DNA from: JAYPWI01 sp964629575 | Lineage (GTDB): Bacteria > Actinomycetota > Acidimicrobiia > Acidimicrobiales > Poriferisodalaceae | Length of the DNA stretch: 64,000 nucleotides | Assembly: GCA_964629575.1 (NCBI GenBank) | Contig: CAZVUM010000023.1 | Coordinates: 1-64,000 of the forward strand | Direction of reading: 5' to 3' | Shown here: in pieces, positions 51,635 to 60,217 of the stretch | Position numbering within the stretch: the stretch's first letter is position 1 | Layout: each line of letters opens with the position of its first letter | The notes under the pieces: generated by a model | What the model was told of the DNA's origin: nothing | What the model saw: only the letters and a program-made list of their open reading frames with translations | The model's database searches: none | Program-made: the position numbers and the translations under genes

Positions 51635-53752
51635 TCACCGCCATCCGGCAGGCAACGCCTCGCTGTCAGTCTGATCGGCCGAGGGACTCAACTCATCAAG
51701 GGTCGCCGTCAGGGCAGCCTCGGTTTCGGCATCGGACCGAGTCGCGGCCGGAGCGCCATACCCCTGCGCAGCGGCACGCTGCTGAGCCGACAGCGTGAAC
51801 TGAGCGAGCAAGTTGTTGAGGCGGTCGGCGATCTCTTTGAGGTGGCGAGCGGCTTCCTGCGCTTCACCTGCACCGCTGCGGGTGTCACCTGCGGTGTTCG
51901 CCACATTGGTGATGCTGCTCGAGATGTTCGTGGTGCCGTCGGACACGGCTTGGATGCTTCGCGTCACCTCCGCGGCCGTCGCCGACTGCTCTTCCACGGC
52001 ACCGGCGATGGTCGTGGAGATCCCGTTCACTTCATCGATCAGCTGGTTGATCTCGGTGATCGCTGTGACTGCGCTGCGCGTGTCCGACTGGATCGCGTCG
52101 ATCTGGGTCTGGATCTGTTCGGTCGCATCGGAGGTCTGCTGCGCGAGCGCCTTCACCTCGTTGGCGACCACTGCGAAGCCCTTGCCGGCCTCGCCGACGC
52201 GTGCGGCCTCGATCGTGGCGTTGAGGGCCAGAAGGTCGGTCTGGGCGGCGATCGAGGTGATGACCGACATCACGTCGCCGATGTCGGTGGCGGACTGGTC
52301 GAGCTTCTCCATCCGGTCACGGGTCGTGGCCGAGACGTTGACGGCTTCGGCTGTCATGCGCGCGGCCTCGGCGGTACTCGCTGAGATCTCACGGACGGCC
52401 GAGGACATCTGATCCATGGCCGAGGAGACCGTGTCGGAGCTCGTCGAGATCTGCTCGGAGGCCGCGGACACCTCGGTCGCCTGATCCGAGGTGGTGATGG
52501 CTGCGTCGGCCATCCGGTGGCTGAGCTCGGTCAATGAATCGGCAGCAACAGCGAGATCGTCACCGCTGCGGTCCACGTTGGCCAGCGTCTCGCCGATGCT
52601 CTCGAGAGCCCCATTGAGAGCACGGCCCATCTCACCCACTTCGTCTTCGGAGGACACGTCGAAGCTGACAGACAGGTCCCCGGCAGAGACGGCCCGAAGT
52701 TGTTGGACGTTGGACCGCAGGGGGCGGCTGACGACTCGGCCGGCCACCCAGACCCCGCCCGCAACCACCACGACCAGAATGATCGCAGCGATGAGGATCG
52801 ACTGGTTCCGGAAATCGCCGACGGCTGCGAGGGCCGTGCTCTCAGGCGTGATGCGCACCACCGACCAGTAGCGGCCGCCTTCGTCGAGGGTCAGGTTGAT
52901 CGGCTCGTGGGCGATGACGAGGCCATCGGCAACGAACGCTCCGCCGTAGGGATCGGCCATCTTGGCGGCGGTGTCGCCGTAGTCCACCGCAACCTCTGTG
53001 CCGATCTTGGACTCGTCGGGGTGCGACAAGTAGTTGCCGTGATCATCGAGAAGCAGCTCTGTGAACCCCGAGTCACTGTGGCTCTGCACGTCCGCGATGA
53101 CCGCTTCGAGATCGTTCTCGATCAACAGGACAGCGCCGATCTGCCCGGTCGACACGTCTGGAATCGAGATGCCCACGTAGATCTCCGGCACGCCGTGAGA
53201 GAACGCGACGTCGCTGATGAAGATGTCCCCAGGGGATTCCGCGAGCGTCTGTCGGAAGGCGTTGAGTGAACCCACGTCTCCGAGCTCGTCGAGGGGGACC
53301 TTCGACACGCCGCTGCCCTCGCGCTCGACCTTGACCTTCTCCTGGCCGTCAGCGAGGGCGAGGGTCACCGATCGGTAGTGCGGGCGCTCGTTGACAACCA
53401 CGCTCAGAATCGTGCCGTATCGCGCTTGCCACAGGTCGGTCGTGGAGCCGTCTTTGGGGTCCACTCCATCGTTCGCCTCGGACCGGAACAGCCCCTGCAC
53501 CGGAGGCATGTCTTGAAGTGTCATCACGTCGGTCGTGGGCAGGAGCATTTCGCCCGCGAGGTGAAGAGCGTCGCGTGTGGCGAGGGCCTTCACCTCACTC
53601 AAGGCGCCGTCCTCCAGCGCATCGCCGGTCGACGCGGTGCCATTGACCGTGAGAGAGACGGCGACCACCAGCACCGCTGTGAAGAGAACCGCTCCGATCT
53701 TCCACTGGACCGAACGGGTCAGTGGGTTCGAAGCGCGGCGGGCGGTGGACAC
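51635..53752 (-). CDS. Methyl-accepting chemotaxis protein
   Basis: A 705-residue chemoreceptor from the GTG at 53752 (VSTARRASNPLTRSVQWKIG). N-terminal helix (about 20-38), a large extracytoplasmic sensor of dCache type (about 45-325, e.g. AVLLIENDLEAVI and HPDESKIGTE), a second helix, a HAMP linker, and a signalling domain with the hairpin tip SVITSIAAQTDLLALNATIEAARVGEAGKGFAVVANEVKALA. The tip indicates coupling to CheA/CheW. The window has no che, flagellar or pilus gene. The C-terminus lacks the CheR-binding pentapeptide. An upstream open frame is probably not translated. Confidence 0.9.
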   Translation of the reverse strand: MSTARRASNPLTRSVQWKIGAVLFTAVLVVAVSLTVNGTASTGDALEDGALSEVKALATRDALHLAGEMLLPTTDVMTLQDMPPVQGLFRSEANDGVDPKDGSTTDLWQARYGTILSVVVNERPHYRSVTLALADGQEKVKVEREGSGVSKVPLDELGDVGSLNAFRQTLAESPGDIFISDVAFSHGVPEIYVGISIPDVSTGQIGAVLLIENDLEAVIADVQSHSDSGFTELLLDDHGNYLSHPDESKIGTEVAVDYGDTAAKMADPYGGAFVADGLVIAHEPINLTLDEGGRYWSVVRITPESTALAAVGDFRNQSILIAAIILVVVVAGGVWVAGRVVSRPLRSNVQQLRAVSAGDLSVSFDVSSEDEVGEMGRALNGALESIGETLANVDRSGDDLAVAADSLTELSHRMADAAITTSDQATEVSAASEQISTSSDTVSSAMDQMSSAVREISASTAEAARMTAEAVNVSATTRDRMEKLDQSATDIGDVMSVITSIAAQTDLLALNATIEAARVGEAGKGFAVVANEVKALAQQTSDATEQIQTQIDAIQSDTRSAVTAITEINQLIDEVNGISTTIAGAVEEQSATAAEVTRSIQAVSDGTTNISSSITNVANTAGDTRSGAGEAQEAARHLKEIADRLNNLLAQFTLSAQQRAAAQGYGAPAATRSDAETEAALTATLDELSPSADQTDSEALPAGWR

Positions 53753-53961
53753 GGGGGCCTCCAGAGATGTCGGACCTACTTCACCCCGATCGGCCCACCA
53801 GCGGAGACATTCACTCCGTTGGACACCTTCTACAACGGCGAAAGTCCTCCGCGAGCTGGCTCTTTGGCTCAGAGACTTGTCCACAGATGTCCGTTGGTGC
53901 CGTTTGTGCCCGCTGACCTGGGGAAACGCCGACCGGTGGTGTCCGTTGGTTACCGCTGGGT

Positions 53962-53989
53962 ATCCCTACTCCGAGAGAAAAGTAGGGAT
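53962..53989 (-). terminator. Hairpin downstream of the 53998 gene
   Basis: Perfect 9-bp stem ATCCCTACT (53962-53970) / AGTAGGGAT (53981-53989) with a purine-rich 10-base loop, nine bases after the stop of the minus-strand gene. Confidence 0.5.
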
Positions 53990-53997
53990 GGCGGTAC

Positions 53998-54672
53998 TCA
54001 GTTCAGCTCGTCCCAAACGAAGGTCCCGAGCTCCGGCCAAGCGGCACGAAGATGTTCGACGATGGATCCGCCCAGCGTCGTAACTCCTTCGTGCGAGGCG
54101 AAGATGAGCCAGTCGAAATCGTGCGAGAAGAACAAGCCCTCAGCACCGGTGTAGAGGAACTCGGCGGTACTCGGCTCCCGCTCGAACTCGGGGCCGTACT
54201 CCCGCAGCTCGATGATTCGGGAGACCCCGAGAGTTTGCAACGCTTCACTGATGGCCACCGACGATGGGCCAGATGGCTCGTTCCCGCGCAGAAACGAATC
54301 TGCTTGGAGCGCCAGCACGGGCTGTCCACGCACGACGTCGGTCCGAAGTGGTTCCCAGAAGTCGAGGCCATCGAGCTCCCAAATCTCCTGGATCGATTCG
54401 CGCCAACGCCTTGCTTCGTCGGCTACGAGGGTTCGTCGGTATGGGAGCGGCGCGACCTCGAGCGCTTCGGTGCCCGGCAACGTGTTCACGAAGGCGACGA
54501 ATCTCCGGGGCTCATCTTCTTCAGCGTTCGCCTCAATGGAATCCGCTTCGTGGCTCCCCGTTAAGAGTCGGCGACAGCAGATCCACGGTCGACGCTGATG
54601 ACGTGTCTCCCGAGCCGAGGACGAGCCGAGCGCCCTCTGCTCGAAGCGGCAGCGTTGGCAGCCTCCAGCCAA
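53998..54672 (-). CDS. Hypothetical protein, 5' boundary uncertain
   Basis: Unrecognised. The clearly protein-like part starts near 54540 (ANAEEDEPRRFVAFVNTLPG) and runs to the stop; it is acidic, soluble, has VAISEALQTLGVSRIIELRE and FFSHDFDWLIFASHEGVTTL segments, and could be a SMI1/KNR4-like or other small alpha/beta immunity-type fold, which I cannot confirm. The first 38 codons (from a TTG at 54672) overlap the PIN-domain remnant in another frame and are probably not authentic; a GTG at 54489 is the next start. Possibly the surviving 3' part of a gene truncated when the neighbouring toxin-antitoxin locus decayed. Confidence 0.5.
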   Translation of the reverse strand: MAGGCQRCRFEQRALGSSSARETRHQRRPWICCRRLLTGSHEADSIEANAEEDEPRRFVAFVNTLPGTEALEVAPLPYRRTLVADEARRWRESIQEIWELDGLDFWEPLRTDVVRGQPVLALQADSFLRGNEPSGPSSVAISEALQTLGVSRIIELREYGPEFEREPSTAEFLYTGAEGLFFSHDFDWLIFASHEGVTTLGGSIVEHLRAAWPELGTFVWDELN

Positions 54673-54755
54673 TCCCAGAAGCCCGGGCAGAAGTCGAAGC
54701 CGTAGTGATCGTTCTTGGCACGGATGAGCACATCGGAGTCGAGCAGGTACGCCAC
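54561..54755 (-). pseudogene. Truncated PIN-domain (DUF4411-type) toxin remnant
   Basis: A GTG overlapping the last base of the ImmA-like stop (TAGTG) opens VAYLLDSDVLIRAKNDHYGF then DFCPGFWDWLEAANAA, a close match to the start of DUF4411 PIN-domain toxins, including the first metal-binding Asp. After residue 36 the sequence becomes Arg/Ser-rich and unrelated and stops at 64 residues, whereas the family is about 160. The remaining catalytic acids are gone, so it cannot be an active RNase. Confidence 0.7.
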
Positions 54756-55747
54756 TACAAGACCCCGAGCTGCTCGCCCAGACCTTCGAAGGTCGAGGTC
54801 TTCTTCACGTCGAGCAATCGGAACGCCTCGGTGTAGGGCGTACGGCCTTCGAGCGTGCTGGCGATCAGCTCGCGAGCGAAGCGCTTCCCCACCTGAACCG
54901 GCTTCGTGTTGTAGTAGCTCCCGCCTCCGTCTCGCTCGGCGACGATTTCCGCGACCCGTTGCTTCTCGATGCGCAGTTCCTCCATGAAGCGATCCCAGCT
55001 GAGGAAGCCTGCCTCGCGGGCGCGTCCGAGGATGACCTGTGTGGATACCCAGAAGCGTTCGGCGAGGGGCTGGAGTTGGGCGCGCAGAGACCTGTGCCGC
55101 CTTGGAGTCAGCGCCGTTCACGAACACGACGGCCGCTCGCGGATCCGCCAGCGCGAACCCCCGGAACTCCTCCGGGTCGAGCTTGCGGTGCGTGTTGGAT
55201 CCCACGATGCCGCTGATCATCACGAGGACTCCGACGAGCTCCGCGTTCTCTCGCAGCCGCGTGAGGGCCATCTCCCAGCTAGAGAGCCCGTCGCGCGTCT
55301 CCGGCGTCCAGTCGAGATAAAGCCGCATCTGGTCGGCGACGGCGGACGGAGAATCAGCGAGCGCCACGCTGCCTACGAATTCGAGGGGTGCCCCGCCGTT
55401 GAGCAGCTGACTGTCGCGGTACCACTCCTGTCGGGCCTGGCACACGTACACGGTGTCGAGCATGTCGGCGGACACCTGCCCGGCGACACCTGTAACCGGC
55501 AAGTCTCGGACCGTCCGAAGGTCTGGGATCGGCACCTCTTCCATCGGCGGTTCATCCAGGAAGAAGAAGCCGACCGGCGTGTAGGTCTTCCAAGCAAACT
55601 CCTCGAGCTGCTTGAGCGTCGGGTTCGTGTCGCCATTCACCCAGGAGTCGTAGCGCGGGAATCGTTTCTCCCAGATGTCAGCCTCGATGCCGGAGCGCGC
55701 TCGGCCCACCGAAGCAGTGCTGGATGCGGCTCGACCCGGACGGACAT
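54755..55747 (-). pseudogene. Broken XRE/ImmA-IrrE metallopeptidase-type antitoxin
   Basis: Pieces of one ImmA/IrrE-family protein in three frames. Piece 1: MSVRVEPHPALLRWA from the ATG at 55747. Near 55695 a one-base loss shifts the frame to piece 2: RSGIEADIWEKRFPRYDSWV, through PTLKQLEEFAWKTYTPVGFF, to AAVVFVNGADSKAAQ. Piece 3, in another frame, is LRAQLQPLAERFWVSTQVIL to the stop at 54755. Between pieces 2 and 3, about 55 residues expected to hold the zinc motif HExxH are missing. The family usually pairs with DUF4411 PIN toxins, as here. Two independent lesions argue for genuine decay rather than one sequencing error. Confidence 0.75.
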
Positions 55748-55845
55748 GGCTCCAGTATCACCCGACCGGTGAGACATCGGCCGCGTTCAACGCTCGACAG
55801 GCCGATCGTGCAAGGCGGATAGGTCTTAGGTTTTAGCGACTCATC

Positions 55846-56232
55846 TCATCGGCGACGGGGGTCCGACCACGGGACCACCGCCTGTTGCAATGGAACGAGG
55901 TCTCTGCGGTACTGCCTGTGTGTTTCGGCCACGGTCGCCTGCGCGTGCTGCCGGAGAGCGGCCACCTCGGCTTCGAGCTCCATCACTCGCTGCTCGAGAT
56001 CCAGCACCCGTTTGACCCCGGCGAGATTCAGGCCGTCGTTGGTGAGTTCCTGGATCCGCAACAACAGCGCGATGTCGACCTCGCTGTACCGGCGACTCCC
56101 GCCGGGGGTTCGAGCCGGCTCGACGAGACCTTTCCGTTCGTAGATCCGCAGCGTCTGGGCATGCACTCCCGCCAGCTCCGCGGCCACGGAGATGACGTAC
56201 ACCGCTCTGTTCGGATCGGGTGTGCCAACCAT
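55846..56232 (-). CDS. hspR: HspR heat-shock repressor (MerR family)
   Basis: A 128-residue MerR-family repressor: YVISVAAELAGVHAQTLRIY and ERKGLVEPARTPGGSRRYSE form the winged HTH, followed by DIALLLRIQELTNDGLNLAG and a coiled-coil (VLDLEQRVMELEAEVAAL). HspR binds HAIR elements together with DnaK as co-repressor. It is the last gene of the dnaK operon; an operator matching HAIR is present before clpB and a partial one before dnaK in this window. Confidence 0.93.
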   Translation of the reverse strand: MVGTPDPNRAVYVISVAAELAGVHAQTLRIYERKGLVEPARTPGGSRRYSEVDIALLLRIQELTNDGLNLAGVKRVLDLEQRVMELEAEVAALRQHAQATVAETHRQYRRDLVPLQQAVVPWSDPRRR

Positions 56233-56255
56233 GGTCCAAGTCCTCCCCTGCGCCC

Positions 56256-57182
56256 TCAGGTCGTGGTGATCGGCTCGTCTCGCGGTGACCAGTCCGTCAC
56301 CGCGGCAAGGGCTTCGATCGCCTCGCGCTCGGCTGCGCTCAGCTTCTTCGGAACGGTGATCTCCACGGTCACGAGCAGATCGCCGATCCCCTTGTTGGTC
56401 TCTACGCCGCGACCCTTGACTCGAAACGTCGTGCCCGACTTGGTCCCAGCGGGAACCTTGAGCGTGACGGTCGAGTCGTCGATGGTGGGGACCTTGATCT
56501 CGGCCCCGAGAGCCGCCTCGGGGAAAGTGACGGGGATCGACAATGTCAGGTTGCGGCCCTTGCGACCGAACATGTCGTCAGCGGCAACCTCGACGATCAC
56601 ATAGAGGTCGCCATGTGGGCCGCCGTTGCGACCGGCCCCGCCCTTGCCCGCGAGGCGGATGCGCTGCCCGTCATCCACACCTCGAGGTACGCGGACCTTG
56701 ACCCGCCGACTGTCGCCGTCCGGGCCACCGCCGAGGTGAACGGTGGTCGTCACCCCATCGATGGCCTCGCGGAAACCGAGGTGGATTCGAGCTTCCTGGT
56801 CCACGCCGCGCATCGGCACCGGACCACCGCCCCCACCGCGGCGTCCCCGCCCGAACAGGTTGCCGAAGAGCCCGGACAGATCCAGGTCGTCGAAGTCATC
56901 GAACTGGACGTTGTAGCCGCCGGGCCCCGAGGCGAAGCCGCCCGCGGACGCAGGACCCATGCGACGGGCCTCGTCGTACTCCTTGCGCTTGTCCTCGTCG
57001 CCGATGACGTCGTATGCCGCGGAGATCTCCTTGAAGCGGTCTTCGCTACCGCCCGACGCATCGGGGTGGTGCTCGCGCGCCAGCTTTCGGTACGCCTTCG
57101 TGATCTCCTTGGCCGAAGCGGTGGACGAGACACCCAGCGCCGCGTAGTAGTCCTTCTCGAACCATTCACGTTGGACTGCCAT
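56256..57182 (-). CDS. dnaJ: DnaJ-type co-chaperone without zinc finger
   Basis: A 308-residue J protein. J domain at the N-terminus (YYAALGVSSTASAKEITKAY, HPD in HHPDAS), a Gly/Phe-rich segment (about 75-115) and the two C-terminal beta domains. The four CxxCxGxG zinc repeats of canonical DnaJ are entirely absent (no such cysteines), so it has the CbpA/type II layout. It stimulates DnaK ATPase. Located between grpE and hspR on the same strand, where actinobacteria usually carry a zinc-finger DnaJ1. Confidence 0.9.
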   Translation of the reverse strand: MAVQREWFEKDYYAALGVSSTASAKEITKAYRKLAREHHPDASGGSEDRFKEISAAYDVIGDEDKRKEYDEARRMGPASAGGFASGPGGYNVQFDDFDDLDLSGLFGNLFGRGRRGGGGGPVPMRGVDQEARIHLGFREAIDGVTTTVHLGGGPDGDSRRVKVRVPRGVDDGQRIRLAGKGGAGRNGGPHGDLYVIVEVAADDMFGRKGRNLTLSIPVTFPEAALGAEIKVPTIDDSTVTLKVPAGTKSGTTFRVKGRGVETNKGIGDLLVTVEITVPKKLSAAEREAIEALAAVTDWSPRDEPITTT

Positions 57183-57212
57183 GTCTCACCTCCTCGACCT
57201 CCATGGGCGCGC

Positions 57213-57776
57213 TCAGTTGCGCACCTTCACCATCGCAGCGCGGAGCACCCGGCCCTTCCAGCGATAGCCGCTGCGCAGCTCCTCGACGACGAGTTGCTCG
57301 TCGCCCTCGCCGGCTTCGTGCATGACCGCCTCGTGTTCGTTGGGGTCGAAGGCCGAACCGACAGCGGGTATCCGCTCGAGCCCCTCTTTCTCGAGGGTCA
57401 CCGTGAGCGAACTCTGAATGGGAGCCACCTGGTCGTGTCCCTGAGCGACCGCAGCCTCGCACCCGTCGAGCACGGTGAGCAGGGCCTCCGCCAGGCGGGC
57501 GACCCCGCTGGCGATGCGCTGTTCGCTCTCGCTCGCACTTCGCCGACGGAAATTCTCGAACTCGGCCTGCAGGCGTTGGAGCGAATCGAGGTACCGATCC
57601 CGCTCCGCTGTCACGTTCTCCAGGGTCTCGATCAGATCCTCGACGGTGAGCGGGGCATCCACGGTGTCGCCGACGTCCTCGGGCGGAGCCTCCGCCGCGC
57701 CTTCTGGGGCACCAGTGGTCTGTTCCCCGCCAGTGTCCTCGGGCCTGAGAGCCGGTTCGTCAGGACCGTTGCTCAC
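57213..57776 (-). CDS. grpE: GrpE nucleotide exchange factor
   Basis: DnaK exchange factor, 187 residues: acidic flexible N-terminus, a long helix (DLIETLENVTAERDRYLDSL), FRRRSASESEQR and the C-terminal beta domain PIQSSLTVTLEKEGLERIPA followed by DPNEHEAVMH. The ATG overlaps the dnaK stop by four bases. Confidence 0.94.
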   Translation of the reverse strand: MSNGPDEPALRPEDTGGEQTTGAPEGAAEAPPEDVGDTVDAPLTVEDLIETLENVTAERDRYLDSLQRLQAEFENFRRRSASESEQRIASGVARLAEALLTVLDGCEAAVAQGHDQVAPIQSSLTVTLEKEGLERIPAVGSAFDPNEHEAVMHEAGEGDEQLVVEELRSGYRWKGRVLRAAMVKVRN

Positions 57777-59602
57777 TGGTCCTCGTCGACGATCTCGGCA
57801 TCGACAACGTCGTCATCGTCGCCACCGCCCGCGTCGGACGCTCCGTCTGCGGTGCCGGCATCCTGCGCGGCACTCTCGTACAGCTTCTGGCTGAAGGTCT
57901 GGCTCGCCGCGGCCAGAGCATCGGTGGCCGACTTGATGGCCTCGAGGTCCTCGCCTTCGAGAGCCTCTTTCAGCCCAGCCAGAGTGGTCTCCACCTCGAC
58001 CTTGTCGGCCTCGGCGACGTTCTCGCCCTGCTCGCTCAGCACCTTTTCGGTCTGGTAGACGAGCGAATCGGCGTTGTTGCGCACCTCGGCTGCTTCGCGC
58101 CGTTGACGGTCTTCCTCCGCGTGCGCTTCGGCGTCTTTCACCATCTTGTCGATGTCGTCGTCGTTGAGTGACGACTGCCCGGTGATGGTGATCGACTGCT
58201 CCTTGTTGGTCGCTCGGTCCTTCGCGGACACGTGCACGATGCCGTTCGCGTCGATGTCGAAGGTGACCTCGATCTGCGGCACGCCACGAGGGGCCGGCGG
58301 CAGATCGACGAGCTGGAACTTGCCCAGCGTCTTGTTGCCGGTCGCCATCTCACGCTCGCCCTGCAGGACGTGGATCTCCACCGACGGCTGCATATCGTCG
58401 GCGGTCGTGAACACTTCGGTGCGCTTGGTCGGGATCGTGGTGTTGCGCTCGATGAGCTTGGTCATCACCCCGCCCTTGGTCTCGATGCCGAGGCTGAGGG
58501 GGGTCACATCGAGCAGCAGGACGTCCTTGACGTCGCCCTTCAGCACGCCGGCCTGAATGGCGGCGCCCACGGCAACGACCTCATCGGGGTTCACACCCTT
58601 GTGGGGCTCCTTGCCCGTCATCTCCTCCACGAGCTCCTGCACCGCAGGCATCCGGGTGGAGCCGCCGACCATGATCACGTGGTCGATGTCGTCCTTGCCG
58701 AGACCGGCGTCCTTGATCGCCTGCTCGAAGGGGCCCTTGCACCGTCCGACCAGATCCGCGGTGAGCTCCTGGAACTTCGAGCGCGAGAGCTCATAGTCGA
58801 GGTGGAGCGGACCAGCGTCGGTCGCAGTGATGAACGGAAGGTTGATCTGGGTGGTCTGCTTGGAGCTGAGATCCTTCTTGGCCTGCTCGCCGGCTTCCTT
58901 CAGCCTCTGAACGGCCATGTTGTCTGCGCCGAGATCGACACCGTGGTCGCCCTTGAAGCTGTCGACGAGCCAGTCGATGACCCGCTGGTCCCAGTCGTCG
59001 CCGCCGAGGCGCGTGTCGCCGGCCGTCGACTTCACCTCGAAGACGCCGTCGCCGATCTCCAGCACCGACACATCGAACGTGCCGCCACCGAGGTCGAACA
59101 CCAGGATGGTCTGATCGTCGGTCTCCCTGTCGAGCCCGTATGCCAGAGCGGCAGCGGTCGGCTCGTTGATGATTCGCAGGACCTCGAGGCCCGCGATCTG
59201 ACCGGCCTCTTTGGTCGCGGTGCGCTGGGCGTCGTCGAAGTAGGCAGGCACGGTGATGACCGCCTGGGTCACCTCGTCGCCCACGTACTCCTCGGCGTCA
59301 CGCTTCAGCTTCTGCAGCACGCGGGCGGAGATCTCCTGGGACGTGTAGTCCTTGCCGTCGATGTCGATCGACCAACCGCTGCCGATGTGGCGCTTGACGG
59401 ACGCGAGCGTTCGCTCGGGGTTGGTCACCGCCTGTCGCTTGGCGACCTCACCGGTGAGGACCTCGCCGCTCTTCGAGAAGCCGACGACGGAGGGGGTGGT
59501 GCGGTCGCCTTCGGCGTTCGCGATGACGGTGGGCTCGCCGCCTTCCATCGCGGCGACGACCGAGTTGGTGGTTCCGAGGTCGATACCAACGGCCTTGGGC
59601 AT
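57773..59602 (-). CDS. dnaK: DnaK (Hsp70) chaperone
   Basis: 609 residues from the ATG at 59602 (MPKAVGIDLGTTNSVVAAME). ATPase signatures IDLGTTNS, ILVFDLGGGTFDVSVL and VIMVGGSTRMPAVQELV, then the peptide-binding domain and lid and a short acidic C-terminus ending VVDAEIVDEDQ. The chaperone also acts as HspR co-repressor. The frame is open to 59743 but includes the promoter. First gene of dnaK-grpE-dnaJ-hspR. Confidence 0.96.
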   Translation of the reverse strand: MPKAVGIDLGTTNSVVAAMEGGEPTVIANAEGDRTTPSVVGFSKSGEVLTGEVAKRQAVTNPERTLASVKRHIGSGWSIDIDGKDYTSQEISARVLQKLKRDAEEYVGDEVTQAVITVPAYFDDAQRTATKEAGQIAGLEVLRIINEPTAAALAYGLDRETDDQTILVFDLGGGTFDVSVLEIGDGVFEVKSTAGDTRLGGDDWDQRVIDWLVDSFKGDHGVDLGADNMAVQRLKEAGEQAKKDLSSKQTTQINLPFITATDAGPLHLDYELSRSKFQELTADLVGRCKGPFEQAIKDAGLGKDDIDHVIMVGGSTRMPAVQELVEEMTGKEPHKGVNPDEVVAVGAAIQAGVLKGDVKDVLLLDVTPLSLGIETKGGVMTKLIERNTTIPTKRTEVFTTADDMQPSVEIHVLQGEREMATGNKTLGKFQLVDLPPAPRGVPQIEVTFDIDANGIVHVSAKDRATNKEQSITITGQSSLNDDDIDKMVKDAEAHAEEDRQRREAAEVRNNADSLVYQTEKVLSEQGENVAEADKVEVETTLAGLKEALEGEDLEAIKSATDALAAASQTFSQKLYESAAQDAGTADGASDAGGGDDDDVVDAEIVDEDQ

Positions 59603-59714
59603 CTTGTGTCGTTCTCCTGGTCTGGGAGGCGAGGCCTCCCTTGAGGGGGATGAAGTGTTCGTCGGTGAGTCTGGCGCCCAGATGAGCGCTTTCCTCCATC
59701 GACGGATGTCGACC

Positions 59715-59744
59715 AGTATAAAACTTGAGTGGGTAGTTAACAAC
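59715..59744 (-). promoter_or_regulatory. dnaK promoter overlapping a partial HAIR operator
   Basis: On the minus strand a -35 TTGTTA (59743-59738), a 17-base spacer and a -10 TATACT (59720-59715) form a good SigA promoter. The spacer contains ACTCAAG (59730-59724), a perfect half of the HspR operator; the partner half (59738-59744) matches only 3 of 7. The transcript would have a leader of about 105 bases before dnaK. Confidence 0.65.
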
Positions 59745-59791
59745 TTTGGTGAAGAACCGCCGCCGACTCCTCCCCTACTCGCCTGAACGAG

Positions 59792-60124
59792 CTACAGGGC
59801 GTCGATCCCGCGCTCGCCGGTCCGGATCCGCACCACGCTGTCGATCTGAGTGATCCACACCTTGCCGTCACCGATCTTGTCGGTGCGGGCCGCTTCGACG
59901 ATCTTGTCGGCGACCGATTCGGCTTCCTCGGCAGCGACCAGGATCTCGACGCGCACCTTCGGAATGAAATCCACGTGGTACTCGGTGCCGCGGTAGGTCT
60001 CGGTGTGGCCGCCCTGGCGACCGAAGCCGCGGACCTCCGACGCGGTGACGCCGTTGACGTTGGTATCGCGCAGGGCCTCGATCACGTCTTCTAGGCGGTG
60101 GGGCTTGATGACGGCGGTGATCAT
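59792..60124 (-). CDS. glnB: PII nitrogen regulatory protein
   Basis: A 110-residue PII protein: MITAVIKPHRLEDVIEAL, T-loop with GTEYHVDFIPK (Tyr51 position conserved), and the C-terminal KIGDGKVWITQIDSVVRIRTGE. Binds ATP/ADP and 2-oxoglutarate to report nitrogen/carbon state. No amtB, glnD or glnA is adjacent. ATG 60124 is the conserved start; upstream in-frame ATGs would lengthen it by 15 residues. Confidence 0.94.
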   Translation of the reverse strand: MITAVIKPHRLEDVIEALRDTNVNGVTASEVRGFGRQGGHTETYRGTEYHVDFIPKVRVEILVAAEEAESVADKIVEAARTDKIGDGKVWITQIDSVVRIRTGERGIDAL

Positions 60125-60203
60125 GGCAACCATGCCCGCAGGATCGCACATTGCTGAGACACATGGCACCCCCCGGACGTTCCGGCACCGGCGCCCGCCG
60201 ACC

Positions 60204-60209
60204 TAGGAT
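60204..60209 (+). promoter_or_regulatory. -10 hexamer TAGGAT before the cNMP-binding gene
   Basis: TAGGAT ends eight bases before the ATG at 60218. Confidence 0.4.
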
Positions 60210-60217
60210 CGGCGCTC

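Noticed and set aside
51635..53884. Extending the chemoreceptor to the first in-frame start at 53884
   Set aside because: The extra 44 residues precede the first membrane helix, are Arg/Trp/Cys rich and lack support; the GTG at 53752 gives a normal N-terminus.
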